Of a stretch of DNA of 64,000 nt, positions 1 through 11,440 are shown piece by piece. This DNA is from Haemaphysalis longicornis. Its lineage: Eukaryota > Arthropoda > Arachnida > Ixodida > Ixodidae. The translations under genes and the position numbers were made by a program. How positions within the stretch are numbered: position 1 is the first letter of the stretch; each line of letters opens with the position of its first letter. Under the pieces are notes generated by a model. It had not been told where the DNA came from and did not search any database. It saw nothing but the letters and a program-made list of their open reading frames with translations. The stretch spans positions 189,888,909 through 189,952,908 of the forward strand of contig CM023448.1 in assembly GCA_013339765.2 (NCBI GenBank), in the 5' to 3' direction.

Positions 1-536
1 GGTTCGGGTCCTGGGGAAGGATAAGGTAATACGGTCATGCGCTTAAAACAATTTTCATGCGGTTATCAAAATATTTTCAAACTAATGCACCTCTTGTTAC
101 GACAGCTGGCTACAAAATACGCATTGGGCTTATTACCTTCACGGTGACAAAGTACACTTTAAGACAATCCCGTGGTTCAGCTTCGCCACGGTACACTCAT
201 GTAGCCAATCCATGCCACCAACAAAGCAAATTCGGCGAAGGACAGCCCTGCGCATACAATTTTCATCTCAGTAAAATCGTATGCTCGACATCCTCGTTCC
301 ATTATTTTTTTTTTTTGTTGGCTGCTTGAGTTGGCTATCGAGCGCATTGTGGTAACGCTGAACCACAGGGTTGCCTTATAGTGTAAGAATGTTGCGTTTC
401 TAAGCCAAATATACACTTTCATTGTGACTGGTAATGACATTTACATAGTTTGTTTGCCAGAAGAGTTGCAATGCAAAGGATGAATGAATGAGACGACCAA
501 ACGGGGTAACGTAGCTACGCACGATTAAATTATGAG

Positions 537-599
<63 letters not shown>
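537..599. repeat. Compound microsatellite (CT)n(AT)n
   Basis: About 12 CT units (537-560) run directly into about 19 AT units (561-599). The junction is pure and suggests a long, length-variable locus. Confidence 0.97.
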
Positions 600-601
<2 letters not shown>

Positions 602-1740
602 CTGTCTCTATTCTATCCATTGTAGATTCTGATTGAGTAATGCGTATGCGTCCCACTCTCGGTACGTCTAATGCTAATTGTGTATTTTTGTCCCGATGTA
701 ACAAGAACAAAAAGAAAGTGCGTCAGCTAGCCCACAGATAATTTTGTTTGTCTATTTATCTTTATTTTGTGGCGCTATATGTGATACTAAACCTCTGCCC
801 CAATATTCTAAAGTTGTTTTTACCAAGTATTTCAGATGCTTATGAGCAGTCTATGAGCAAAACGTGAGCAAAACAAGCGCTCTCGTAGTGAAGCAAATGG
901 GGTTGAACGTCCTGTATCGTCTACTTGCATTGTGCAAGAACCTTCAAGATGGTGAAGGCGCAAATGCAATAGTTACCGACACAAAGACGTCGCGCTCACG
1001 AGCTTCCCAATCTTTTATGGAATAGATGTAACAACTTAACATAAATATAAAAGAAATTAATAAAACGGCCCTTATTTATACCTTTACCATTCCTAATTTC
1101 TCTTCTTTTCCTGAGACAATCGCTGCCTTTTTGTTAACTGAGGAAGAAGCCTGTCAAATTCTGATATGGGCATTTCTTACGTGGAAGGTAGCATAGTTGG
1201 CTGGCACTCAATGCCTTTAGCTCCTGCCCCGTCAGCAGGCATTGTAACAATGTCTGCTGAAAAATAAATTCTTTTTATTCTTCTTCTTCTTCTTCTTAAA
1301 TAGTCAAATGATGCTTATGTCTGTGGCATTATTAATTAATAATAAATATGGTCCAGGCTAAGGATTCCGAAAACATCTCGATACCATGCACTGTTGAGGA
1401 CACCCGTAGGCCCGTGTCATCACGACGCAGCGAAATAAGCAATCATAGGGATCATAAGGGTGAACAAGGCCAATTACGAGGTTCAGAATTGTCATTGACC
1501 TAAAAAAGTGTAGACTGACTGTCCACAGTTCTCAATGCAAGGGTGATGTTTGTCATAGCGCGGATGTCAGACCGGAGACCACGTTTTTGAGTGGCATGAC
1601 ATGCGGTGCTCAGCTATTGATCAGGGTTCAGATTCACAAAGGTCTTCGATATCGCAGGAGGAATCTGTGACTCCGTCCATGCGCGATTGGTTCCCCGCGT
1701 AAAGCGAGATAACAGGCGAGGCGCTCGCCCAGTAGAAAAT
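600..1740. other. Unrecognised AT-rich sequence with a possible retroelement tail
   Basis: No gene or family is recognised. Near 1262-1297 the sequence reads AAAATAAATTC followed by T-rich sequence and seven TTC/CTT units, which looks like the 3' tail of a plus-strand LINE whose body is not recognisable. Confidence 0.35.
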
Positions 1741-1794
1741 GTAGTTTCTACTTTCTGTAAAAATTTCTGTAGTTTTGTCGTATTTTCGCGTGTC

Positions 1795-1920
1795 GTACTG
1801 TCGTCTTGTATTCTTGTGTCGGAATTCTGATGCTCTGTCGTGTGTCGTATTCCTGTCCTGATTTTGATGTTCCGTCGCGCCGAATTCCTGTCTTGCCGTG
1901 ATCCTGATGTTCCATCAGTA
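1795..1920 (+). repeat. Degenerate tandem repeat, unit about 38 bp
   Basis: Roughly three imperfect copies share the pattern GAATTCTGATGCTCTGTCG / ATTCCTGTCCTGATTTTGATG / AATTCCTGTCTTGC with a following TGATGTTC. Copies differ by several substitutions, so the array is old. Confidence 0.5.
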
Positions 1921-1969
1921 GTTGCACATGGCTTGGATGTTATTGCCTATTGTGAAGAGCAGCGTAAAT

Positions 1970-2130
1970 GGCAGTTCTGTTGTGACTAAAGGAATGTTAG
2001 TCGTTGAGAAAATTGACTTTGTAGTTACGACAGAAATGTGTGTCGTAACAACAAATGGCTCTGTCATAACAACAGGACTTCTGTTGTCGCAACAAAGTTT
2101 TTTCTCGTACGACAGGAATTCTTGTTAGGT
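1970..2130 (+). repeat. Degenerate tandem repeat around a GTCGTAACAACA motif
   Basis: The motif recurs imperfectly (TGTCGTAACAACAAATGG, TGTCATAACAACAGGAC, TGTCGCAACAAAG) together with inverted forms. A 68-codon open frame here is a by-product of the repetition. Confidence 0.45.
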
Positions 2131-2729
2131 TTTGGCGGTATTCCGGTTGTGATTTCATGGCCAGCATAAACTGCTCTTACGATAATTTCCTTACAACAGC
2201 TCTTCGAATTTGAAGCTCACAAATTCTTCCTTCGGGCTCTGCCAAACGTTTGCTAGTTCTAGTGCGCTGTGACAGCGCCTACCCATCGAAATGCTGCAGA
2301 AGCGTCGAAGGAAGACCGACGCGATGTGTGCTGATCGCACCTTGTTCGACCAGCAAAGTAAAACGAAATGTCATGTTTTCATGGCAGGTTCTGGAGCCGG
2401 GACGGCAAGGCTCGTCGACAAACTTTATGGCTCTAAAATATTTTTGACGTTTTAGGGAGGGCCCAAATTTTTTGTGTATGAATGGAAACCACATCGTGGA
2501 GTATGTTGGCCTTAATGGTGCATGTGCGTCTGAACCAAATGGCGCCAAAACTTTTAGGTGGTCACTCGGCTTGTTATAATAAGATATGTAAATATTGAAT
2601 GAGTATGGCGTTACTACAAAAGGTGCATATGTGGGTACGAAAACAACATCGACTAAGAGCATGAGGAAAATGCCGGCACACAAAAATATGTAAGAAGACT
2701 GCGATACCAGTGATTCATTACAGCAAATT

Positions 2730-2900
2730 GATCGTAATACCACGTGTACTCCGGAAGAGACAGTACGACACGTATTATGTACCGCATACGGCTCCAATGG
2801 AACGAAGCATGCTTTGTCCTGTGAGGTGCGTGTTTACGCTCTCCAGGAGACGCCACTCGAGAACGCAAAAACGTTTCTCGTGTCCCTTATCAATGGACGT
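2730..2900 (+). mobile_element. Possible LINE ORF2 C-terminal fragment
   Basis: One plus frame reads C-T-P-E-ETVRHVLCTAYGSNGTK and continues with ALQETPLE. This resembles the cysteine-rich E-T-x-x-H-x-L-x-C-P-x-Y tail found after RNase H in arthropod LINEs. It is short, without flanking RT, so the call is tentative. The 172-codon minus-strand frame over the same region is not recognised. Confidence 0.35.
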
Positions 2901-3714
2901 ATAACGCAGAAATCTGAGCACTCTGGGAATTTATAATGTCTGTTACGTCTATACATTCCCTTAGAAACCTCCAGGGGAGTACCTATTTTCCTCCACTATA
3001 CATTTTCGAAACAAAATTGCCTAGTAAATGGACGGTTTGGAAACATTCCCAGTTTTTACGCAGCCAAGAGTGCGTTTTGGGGACGCATATACGCTTTTAA
3101 TGTTTGTTTCAATGCGTTACGCATTCCAATTACCCGCATAAAGATGTTTTCAGACTCTGAAATTACGCCATACTGAGAAGAATTCTTTAGTAAGTACCAA
3201 GGTCTAATATTCTTGCAAATTGTCAAATCCATGCGTACAATGGCGTGCCATGGATGTAATGGGGGTTTCTGTTTTGAGTACATCCTCAGCACAGTAAATT
3301 ACTAAAATGGAACAATTTCTTCATTTTTAAGACTAGCATTTGGGAAATTTCATGCTTTTCCAATTAATTTTCATGCTTTTCCAAATTGCCCTCTGGTCAT
3401 ACTAGCGCTGCTGAATATACACTATTTTATCACTAACATGCGCAGTTGGGGAAACCGCAACGCAGACGTATAAGGTAAAACTTTGTGACTTTCCTCAGGA
3501 AAACTGCTTTGTGAAACGCCTCTGTACAACTTTTTGGGCAATCACTACACCATAAAGTATACAAATTTACAAAAGACAAGAAAACCGTGCGCATTCCTTC
3601 TGCACCAAAAAGTTCCGTTCTACGCTTTCTTAATTTGAAGCATCTTAACGGCTTGCTTGTGAGAAACCAGATTTTAAATGCACTTATAAAATGGTCAGAG
3701 CGTTGTAAGCGCAT
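2901..3714. other. Unrecognised sequence within the presumed first intron
   Basis: AT-rich sequence with no recognised domain, repeat or RNA. Open frames on either strand (3056-3292, 3433-3714) are short and featureless. Confidence 0.4.
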
Positions 3715-3869
3715 TTACAATCCTGACAAATGTTGCTGTGCCAAGTTTGCTTTACCCCTTACTTTCAAACTACTGTTTCCCTGTGCACCCCTTTGCAAGT
3801 CCACAAAATGAAAATATGACGAAGCACGTTTGCATTTACGCAACGAGACGAATAACTGGTAATGCTTAC
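3715..3869 (-). other. Start of intron 1 of the NRF-6-like gene
   Basis: The minus strand begins GTAAGC at the exon border and stays open for another 51 codons, but the translation after the donor has no NRF-domain character (family members continue with a D-x-x-G-K-x-x-x-G segment). It is therefore read as intron. Bases 1-3714 would also be intron of this gene if no exon was missed. Confidence 0.6.
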
Positions 3870-4122
3870 GTCTAAAGGCCCAAGGGTCGAGGTTGCGCAA
3901 TCCTCGTACCAGCTTCAGGAGGCCGACCATGCACGAGGGCGATAAGTCCACTTCCAGGAGCCGCTGTGTGAGTGAACTCTTCGGGTCGTTCAGTAGACCG
4001 CCTACGATTCCCCTAAGCGTTGATATGAGTCCGGGTGGTGCATTTTCGCTCTTGGCGTACACGTGTGAAACGAATGCACAGCAGATGACAGCGCTGAGAA
4101 GGAGCACACGGCACATCTTCAT
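3870..4122 (-). CDS. First coding exon of an NRF-6-like acyltransferase-3 family membrane protein (partial gene)
   Basis: This exon encodes the secreted N-terminus of a nose resistant to fluoxetine (NRF-6) type protein. The family has an extracellular NRF domain followed by a multi-pass acyltransferase-3 domain, and in nematodes it is linked to lipid or drug transport. The ATG at 4122 has a purine at -3. It opens a clear signal peptide (MKMCRVLLLSAVICCAFVSH, likely cut after VYA), then the NRF-domain start SPSCMVGLLKLVRGLRNLDP-WAF, whose spaced cysteine and WAF motif are typical. The frame should stop being coding at 3870, where AGAC|GTAAGC gives a strong splice donor in phase 1. The open frame beyond it (to 3715) is intron read-through. 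No later exon is recognisable between here and base 1, so the rest lies outside. Family assignment is by motif recall, not alignment. Confidence 0.8.
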
Positions 4123-4383
4123 GTCGCCTACTGGAGGTGTGTGAGATGCGAGGCGTCAAATGAAGGGTACAATCGGTACGTAGGAAGGCGCTACGGGCTT
4201 CAATTCACGTCGACTGCTGCGAAGACCTAAAGGGTAATGCTCTAGTTATAAGAATTCACAATACCATAACGGCTCACAAAAATTAAAAAAAAACAAGAAA
4301 AACAAAAACAATGGCAGGTGCGAAGAGGAAGATGTCACCAAGGTAGCTGCTCCTTGATTTCTAGCGTATATATTCCCATTGTG

Positions 4384-4394
4384 GCCTATATAGA
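4384..4394 (-). promoter_or_regulatory. Possible TATA box upstream of the NRF-6-like first exon
   Basis: The minus strand reads GCTCTATATAGG here, about 265 bases upstream of the ATG at 4122. A second CTATATAG core lies near 4509-4518. Either could place a start site within a short 5' leader. No initiator or transcript evidence can be seen, so this is only a candidate. Confidence 0.25.
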
Positions 4395-5880
4395 GCTGAT
4401 AAAACCACCACTACCAACTAGACTGAGGGAGCAATATCCTTCGGATTTAAGCGCCCGTTCGCACAACCACGAGTGTTCCAAAGGGCACCCTTTTGATCGC
4501 CGAGGCATCCTATATAGCCTCCGCTTCCCTTGTCCGGTAAGGGGGGAGGGGTCTCACTTCGTGCGAGCTTCATCGAATTCTCTCCTGTGGCGAGAAGTGT
4601 GGCACGTGCCCCCGGAAACGTGGACGCAGCAAGGAATCATTTTCCGTCTCCCGGACCTTGGCGCGCAGGCCGGGCCTGCTGCCGGTAAAGTGGTGGTATT
4701 GCCAGAGGGTCGATCTCTTGCAGTTGCGACAAGTGGAATATAAGCGTCGAAGCTTTGCTTCCTCCTTCGTATTTCGAAGGATTATTTTGGGTGGGTTAGG
4801 GCCAGGGCTACAACACGGGCCGCATTTAACTGCTGCCATGATGAACGCGTCAAGTTTACCTCGCCGCAGGAATTAAACGCTCATTTTAAATCCCCGCTGC
4901 CTTCACTGCAAACATGTCCTGCCATTTCAACTCATCGGGTACCCCTTGGAGGCAAAATGTAAGATTACGGAAAACTGCATCCTAGTATGTTCGTTGGGTG
5001 GTATTTCTGCTACGTACCTGAGTGGTAGCATTAGTGCAGTGGTTAGCCTAAGTAGGCGAGGATGGTAATTAGTTTATTTAGCTATGTCTTGCCGGTATTA
5101 TGAAATTCTGGGTGCAGTACATGCTGGAACGGTTATATAATGAACGAGCACGTACAAAAACCCAGTTATTCCTTCCGTTTTATACATGAAGACCATGTAC
5201 CACAGAAAAATTCCAGTCTTCGGTGCTCTTTATAGATCGAAGTCATAATGTAAACTTTTAGGAAAGCGGAAATTTCTTTGTTTCATGCATGAACACAACA
5301 CTTTTGTATACAAGATGTTCGTGGGGGCAAAGAACAATCCTCAAGCAGGGAAAGAGCAATTAAAAAAGGCAAAGGGGTCGTCAGATCACAATTCGCCCCC
5401 CTTTGGATGCACTTTACACTGGCAGCTTGATATTAATGGGCAAGAATAGAAGATAGGGTGGACAATGAGAGCACAAATAAAGTGCATACTGCAATTCTTA
5501 TTTCAAAATTACATAATTTGTTTACAATCACAATACCAAACTTCAGCTGATCAGCGTTATAATCCGGTAACAGCACGGGCACAAGTGGTGCCGCATGGTG
5601 ATGTATTGACGAAATAAGGCCAACATTTTGGCGGTACACTATGTTAATATTGCGACGATTCTTGCACCCACCTTGCTTTTCGAAGTAAGCGCTGGGCTTC
5701 TATATCTGTACGCCCGCAATATTTCTGTGTTATTAGATGCGACGCTGAGAGCATCTCTTGTCGGCGGCCCTGTCCTTCCTGCGTGCGTCCGTTGTTGTTG
5801 TCCGCACCGCTGCCTTCCTAAGTGCGCAGCCACAGTCCGCAAGGCTGCGTCTATCCTCCACTCTCCCCGTCTTCTCTCCG
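4395..5880. other. Region upstream of the NRF-6-like first exon; no further gene recognised
   Basis: Bases 4440-4870 are GC-richer than their surroundings and stay open on both strands (141 codons plus, 89 minus), which fits a promoter-proximal GC-rich block or an old element better than a protein. No family is recognised. Bases 4900-5880 are AT-rich and featureless. Confidence 0.4.
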
Positions 5881-5906
5881 ATAGCGAACACTCTCTCGCG
5901 AGGGGC

Positions 5907-6020
5907 ATTGGATTGGATTCGATTGGCTTGGCTTGGCTTGGCTTGGCTTGGCTTGGATTGGATTTGATTTGATTGGATTTGGATTGGATTGGATTAAAGT
6001 GGATTGTGTTGGATTGTGTT
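5907..6020 (+). repeat. Pentanucleotide tandem repeat (TTGGA / TTGGC)
   Basis: About 20 units of a 5-bp motif, with a homogenised GGCTT block in the middle flanked by GGATT and GGATTT variants. The reverse complement gives long N-P-x-Q-S-like frames that are not genes. Confidence 0.9.
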
Positions 6021-6767
6021 GCGTCATAGCCGCGACAGACGCACTGGCGCCGGCGCGTGCCCAGGTGAGAGCGAACACACTCTCTCAACATCTGCTCGTG
6101 TGCGGCCCAGCACGCTCTCACTCCGCCGGTGGGCGGCGCTGCGCGCGGTGCTGCGCATGTGCAGTACTCGCTCTCTCCGCGGTCTCCTCTCCTTCGGGCG
6201 CGCTGCGCATATTACCGGTGTGCGGCTCTCCGGCGGCCTTTCGGTCGACGGTTGCTCCCCGCTTGCGCTTGAACCCCCCTCAGCGTCGCATCACACCAGG
6301 GTTCCCGCGAGGGGAGGTGGGCGTAATTTTTTTGGATGAAGCCTTGCAAAATTCTTGTTTCGTGCGATTACTGCCAGAATCTGTTTTCTCTCTCTCTCCC
6401 GCGAAAGCGTCTTATATGACGTATCTCCTCGTTGGTGACTTTATTTCGACTAGCCATTGCAACTGATTCAATCTAGGGCGTAAGCGCCAGCACAACACAG
6501 ACGCTTCCCTCACCGTGTGCGCACCTGCGTCGATTTAACAGCTGAGTCCCTCCACGTAACCATAGCAACAGTGTTCCTCCGGCTAGCGCCTGCTGCTCTC
6601 CTCGTTATAATAGCGACGGCGTGGGGGCAGGTGGTTGCTTCGGTGATAGAGCCGCGACAGCCCAGATCAGGCAATAGCGTACCATTGCCAGTCGCAGTGA
6701 AAAAAATTCCTCGGTCAACGCAAGACTAACTGCCCATCTGATAAATAATGACTTTTTTCCTCACAGT
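6021..6767. other. GC-rich unrecognised sequence before a LINE
   Basis: Bases 6020-6330 are GC-rich with overlapping open frames of 111-177 codons in two frames, none with a recognisable domain. The remainder is featureless up to the LINE's truncated 5' end. Confidence 0.35.
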
Positions 6768-8792
6768 ATGTTTGGGTTCCGTAACCATGGTGCATCTTTC
6801 AACCCAAGACGTCCTCCTTCAGCTAAAAGGGAAAGTCATAGACAACCTTAGCAAAATTCATCCCAGTGTAATCGTAACTTTGGATGTTCGTGGTGCCTTG
6901 GATAACGTCACCCGCGAAGCCATCCTCAATGGCCTTAACACCACACGCTGCGGTCAACGCGCCTTCGACTATGTAAGGGTATTTAAAGCTGACCGAACTG
7001 CCACAATCCGACACCTATCACTGATCACCCCGACATTCTCCACACCCCCAAGGAAACCGCCCAAGGTTCAGTTATTTCCCTTCTATTATTTAACATTGTC
7101 CTTTTAGATCTGCCTAAGCAGCTTTCCGGAATCCCTCTCTACGCGGATTATCTTACTTTCTGGGTCATCAAAGGCTCATCCGGCGTCCAAGAGTACGCTT
7201 TACAACAAAGGGTGGACACCGTCATCAACTACCTCGCACCACGCGGTCTCACCTGTCACCTTTGAAAATCGGCCCTTTTCGTCCTTCGTGCATGCATCTG
7301 AGGAAGACCCCCAGACCCAGCACCGGACCCTGAGGTCATGAGACACCAGGAACCCATCCCGCAAGGGAATACCCTACGAATCCTGGCAGTAAGCTTTCAC
7401 GCAGATGTATCTGGAGCCGCGCTCCTACCCCAACTACACTCCACCATATCACAACTGGCACACCTCCTTCGCCGTATATGCACACACAAACACAGTCTTA
7501 AAGACAAAGACACGTGTCAACTTGTGTGAGCCTTACTACTTAGCAGACTTACTTATGGCATTCCCTAGGCTCAACTCCGACCCCAAGAACATTCCAAGAT
7601 AGATAGTCTCATCCCCCGATCTTACAAGATAGCCCTAGGACTACCGCCTTTCACTTCCACCCATAAGCTCCTTCAACGTGGCCTACATAATTCGCTCTCG
7701 GAACTCACAGAAGCTCAAAGAAGCTCAAAGAACCAGCCAATTACCTCGCCTTACGCTCACCCCCACAGGGCGCACAGTCCTCCAAAATTTAGGCCTCCCT
7801 ATACCTGATCCTCATAAAGCATTGCAGAAACTGCCCCCTCATTTACGGACCAACATCAAAATCCCCCCAATTCCAAGGCGTATGCATCCCGACTTCAACA
7901 AAGGACGCCACAACGCTCGTGTTCGCTACCTACACAAGAGATACTCATCAGCCAACGATACCCGCTAAATCGACATCGCTTCCTCCCCTTTCCATGCAAC
8001 CCTAGCGGTCACTGACACCACCACCACCATTTATACCCTAGCCACATACCGCCACCTATCTTCATCTGCAGCGGAAGCAACGGCAATAGCCATCGCAACG
8101 CACACAGCAACGTCCGACTACCTCTAACTAACGGTTATCACGGAATCACAGCAAGGCTGTCGAAGATACCTCCTCGTAAGAATTCCCCTACTCGCCCTAA
8201 ATATTCTGTAAGCCCTAGCATCCCCTCCTTACATCACCATCATCTGGACCCCAGATCACGCCTTCCTCCCCGGGAGCGAAGCAGCCCACGCTGCGGACGA
8301 CGATCTGCACTACCGGGCACTTCCGACGAGGTCGGACTAGTTGGCCACCACGACAAACCCGCTACACCGATTACCGCCCACCTGCTCCGTTATCCTATCG
8401 CACTGCCGACACACCCACCGACATTATCCTTTTCCTCACCCTACACCAACCAACGAAGATTCCCGCATCTGGCGATGTCTCCAAACAAATACATTCTACA
8501 ACGGCATCCCCATGTCTCACATTTCCCCCAGCCGTTTCACCTACAACTGCCCGGATTGCCATATTCCAGCCACTACCCCTACATCATATTCTTCTGACCA
8601 CACCACCTCTCCCCACTTCCCTCACCTACTCCTGAGCAGTGGGAATATGCGCTGACCAGCTCGGATCTGCAGGACCCGCAAAACCGGGTCCAGAGGGCCA
8701 CCCGAGCAGTGAAAGCACGCGGCTACCTGGACTGACGCGGCCACCCGTCTGCTCTAAAGTTTAGAAAATAAACGGTTATTGCTCTTCCTCCT
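6768..8792 (+). mobile_element. 5'-truncated, decayed LINE with reverse transcriptase and RNase H
   Basis: This is a plus-strand non-LTR retrotransposon remnant broken by frameshifts and stops. The first recognisable segment is HLSTQDVLLQLKGKVIDNLS, followed by RT motif A (LDVRGALDNV, normally AFD), then the turn QGSVISLLLFNIVLLDLPK near 7060-7120. The catalytic YADD box is altered to YADY near 7139-7150. Downstream come AEATAIAIA near 8070 and IWTPDHAFLPGSEAA near 8240, which match the E-x-x-A and W-x-P-x-H motifs of a LINE RNase H. A cysteine-type tail follows near 8530-8640. The 3' end carries AAATAAACGG at about 8765 and stops in C/T-rich sequence. The order RT then RNase H fits the I/jockey-like group. 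It is not mobile in this state. Confidence 0.88.
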
Positions 8793-9120
8793 CCCCTAAA
8801 ATGTACGCCAAATGGCTTGTAAAGCTGAGCTGTACCAGGCTAAGTTTGCATGCATTTTTTGATGTCCCCACATCAAAACTCCAGAGGCTCCATGTGCTTT
8901 TGAAGAACGACGCGTTTCATAGCACGCGCTTCAAATCGACAGCAGCGAACGGGAACGAGCAGCTACGCAACACGTGGGAGACAGATCGAAGCCATTTGAG
9001 AGCGTAAGTCGGAAGCGTATCGCGAAGCAAATCATGTCAAGAGGCAAGAGGACGCAGAACTTGGGGAACGCGGGGCGGAAGCTAAGTTTCTCAGTCGTTG
9101 AATCGGACATTAATACTTTC
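8793..9120. other. Unrecognised sequence
   Basis: Short overlapping open frames only. It may be the 5' part of the endonuclease remnant that follows, but no motif is visible. Confidence 0.3.
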
Positions 9121-9148
9121 GTAATCAGAACACTTAAGGAATGGTGGA

Positions 9149-9388
9149 GTGTCCTCAGAGTGTCCTCAGAGACCGGGGCTTTGTGGCAATGGCACTACTG
9201 CTGTGGTCATAACTGGTCATTTAAACGTAGATGTGCTATTACTCAAAATGGGAGTGGTTTACAGGATTCATACTAGAGATATTTGGACCCCCGTGGGGGA
9301 CCCCAAATCTCCAGACGTAGTACGGGATCATCGGCGTCAGTCCCGTCTTGCTTTTGTGCTCCCGCGGAAAGGGGGAAATGTATTGTAA
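9149..9388 (+). pseudogene. Possible EEP-type endonuclease C-terminal fragment of a retroelement
   Basis: The frame contains AVVITGHLNVDV, close to the V-x-x-G-D-x-N-x-D motif of exonuclease-endonuclease-phosphatase domains with the catalytic D replaced by H. It is followed by GDPKSPDV, where family members have a D-P-x-x-P-T-T segment. The resemblance is by eye and the frame is short. No RT follows. Confidence 0.4.
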
Positions 9389-10228
9389 TAACTGTCGTGC
9401 CAAAGAGTTCCTTCTCGTCATTTCTTGAAAGGCGCCTCTATCCTGCTTAAGCATCACCGTCTGGTAACTTGCCGATCTTACGTTGGCTCCGTGGCGTATG
9501 CGCGCGAACTTAAAATCGAGGACTCTTTCGGGCTGGAACGCTCTCCGCTCGCTCCGTGATATACTTCAAGTGGGAAATTGGTTCAACTGAAGCGATCTTC
9601 AAGTAGGAAAGGCTCAAACTGAAGTGATTTGGCTCAAGTGGCCGCATTTTGGCTTCTGTGAAGCTGAAATTTGTCTCGGAGTAGCGTTGTTCACTGAGGT
9701 TTAATACACAATTAATAGTGGTGAATCGCGGAACATTTTCTCACAGTCCCCCTTATTTTTTGCTGCAGACGTTATGGGAAGCAGTTATTTTGAAAGTCGA
9801 GCTGCGTGAACGAATGTTTTTATAAAACATGTAGTAATCGTTAGAGCTTCAGTGCCAACGAAAAGCAAGGCAGGAAGTGCATCAGGGCAACAAACTACTT
9901 GAAAGCTCGGCGTGTTGAATATCTCAGTTAACTGTGCGTGTATCTGAAATTTCCTACAGCTATGCTTCAACCCTGCAGTCAGAGCTCCCCCTCCCCCTGC
10001 CCCTTATTCGTTGCCAACGTCGCCCACTTCAGTGTATAAAGAAGATTTCCCCTGGACGATCAACTAATCAGCTGTGCACCTTGACAATGAAGCAGTGCAG
10101 CTGCTTTTAAACTTCACTAATTCAAACAGAACGATTTAATGGAGGGCTTTCCCGTAAAAATAAAATAAGCAGCATTTATCAGCAAGGCAAGGGTTTTCAG
10201 TTCATTAGAGGTTTCTTGCGTTTTTAAA
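9389..10228. other. Unrecognised sequence
   Basis: No domain, RNA or repeat is recognised. Near 9284-9310 a partly self-complementary GGACCCCC-GT-GGGGGACC stretch can form a short hairpin. Confidence 0.35.
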
Positions 10229-10288
10229 GATGATAGCCTTTCTTGGGCTAATTAAACATAAAAATCCTCGTCTGCCTGCCTGCCTGCC

Positions 10289-10352
<64 letters not shown>

Positions 10353-10530
10353 CTTCGATTGAACCGCTTGGCCAAAAGTTGTCAACATTCTGAAACGAGG
10401 AGCTCATATACGAAAAACCTTTCGAAACTTCTAAATCTAATACCATGTTTCATACTTGTCCCCATTGTGAAGAAAAAAAGAAATATTAGGCATATAATAT
10501 ATATGGCAACACATCAATACATAACTGGTG
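10229..10530 (+). repeat. Dispersed repeat with internal (CTGC)n(CTGT)n microsatellite, copy 1
   Basis: The unit starts GATAGCCTTTCTTGGGCTA, reaches four CTGC and about 16 CTGT units (10270-10352), and continues TTCGATTGAACCGC-TTGGCCAAAA. A second copy with the same order of parts lies at 26697. The microsatellite is therefore an internal part of a transposed unit. Confidence 0.8.
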
Positions 10531-10651
10531 CTATCAGTGTTCTTTCAATTGAAAATTTTAACAGCGAAGCTGTGTAGGCTTGAGCTTGGTCCGTTGGCGT
10601 CAGCAAAACAAAACACCAAGAAAAAGAACTGCACCGCTTGTAAAGGGTGCA

Positions 10652-10664
10652 CCCCCCCCCCCCC
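10652..10664. repeat. Poly-C tract
   Basis: Thirteen consecutive C, one of about nine long G or C homopolymers in the window. Confidence 0.95.
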
Positions 10665-10767
10665 AGATAGGGTATTATAACCGTGAAGTCGGCTTTCGCG
10701 CCTGTCGAGTGTGAGCACGAGTGGTATTTGCGTATGCGCACCCTTTACTACTATACCATTTTAAAGG

Positions 10768-10802
10768 TTAAAGTCTTTCTTGGACTACTAAAAAGCAAAA
10801 GA
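10768..10802 (+). repeat. Fragment of the CTGT-associated dispersed repeat
   Basis: The stretch AAAGTCTTTCTTGGACTACT matches the 5' end of the copies at 10229 and 26697 but lacks the microsatellite, because the MITE that follows interrupts it. Confidence 0.55.
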
Positions 10803-11133
10803 AATTGGCGCAGCTTGCACTAGTGGGGCAAGGGAGAAGAGCCGTGCACCAACAGAGAATCTCGGGGTCGACCTAGCATCTTCCCCCATGGGAACTGCTG
10901 TCAGTGTGGGGGGACCGACCGGAACGGCTTTGGAAAATCCGGCTAAACTTGGCCTCACCCCTCACCACTTAGCCTCGCCTAGCAAGAGCATCGCAAAACC
11001 TAACAAATTCAGCAAAGCTGAGTGAAACCTATCAAAACTTAGCAAAACCGGAAGAAACTAGGCCGACTCCCAGCTCCGCTGTTTCTCCAGCCTTGCATCC
11101 CTCGTGCAAGCTGCGCCAATTCTTTTTAGCGAT
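10792..11133. mobile_element. MITE-like element with ATTGGCGCAGCTTGCAC inverted ends
   Basis: Left AAAAGAAATTGGCGCAGCTT-GCAC (10797-10820) is the inverse of right GTGCAAGCTGCGCCAATTCT-TTTT (11103-11126), apart from one base. The element is about 0.34 kb and non-coding, with recurring AGCAAAAC words inside. No convincing target duplication is visible, so its transposon class is open. Confidence 0.7.
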
Positions 11134-11139
11134 AGCCGC

Positions 11140-11440
11140 TAAAAATACGCGTCGTAAACACTATTTTGGCCCAAAAATACATCGTGGCGGCATTACAAGT
11201 CTAACAGTAACCAAAGGTTCCGGTAGATGGCGCGCGAGCAGTGGAACGCAGAAAATTGCCTTGAGCAAACCTCGACCGTGTTAATCATGGGAGGAGCGAG
11301 ACGCGGGGGGACGAGCAGGAGGGGAGAGAGAAAAGAGAGCCTCTTAGGTGGCAGGTGCCTCAGACGACTATCGTCTTTTGATGGCATTTGCAGAAGAGTT
11401 AGCTGATACGAGGCCAATATTTTTTGTTTGCTTTTTATGT
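11140..11440 (+). repeat. Dispersed repeat, 3' part of copy 1 (shared with 27150-27365)
   Basis: The words GAGCAGTGGAACGC, TTGAGCAAACCTC, ACGACTATCGTC and GCAGATACG-like sequence occur in the same order at 27150-27365. Together with the CTGT units upstream of both, this indicates two diverged copies of one long element. Confidence 0.65.

Noticed and set aside
3715..3869. Extension of the NRF-6-like frame to a 135-residue secreted protein
   Set aside because: A strong GTAAGC donor follows the family motif and the remaining translation has no family resemblance.
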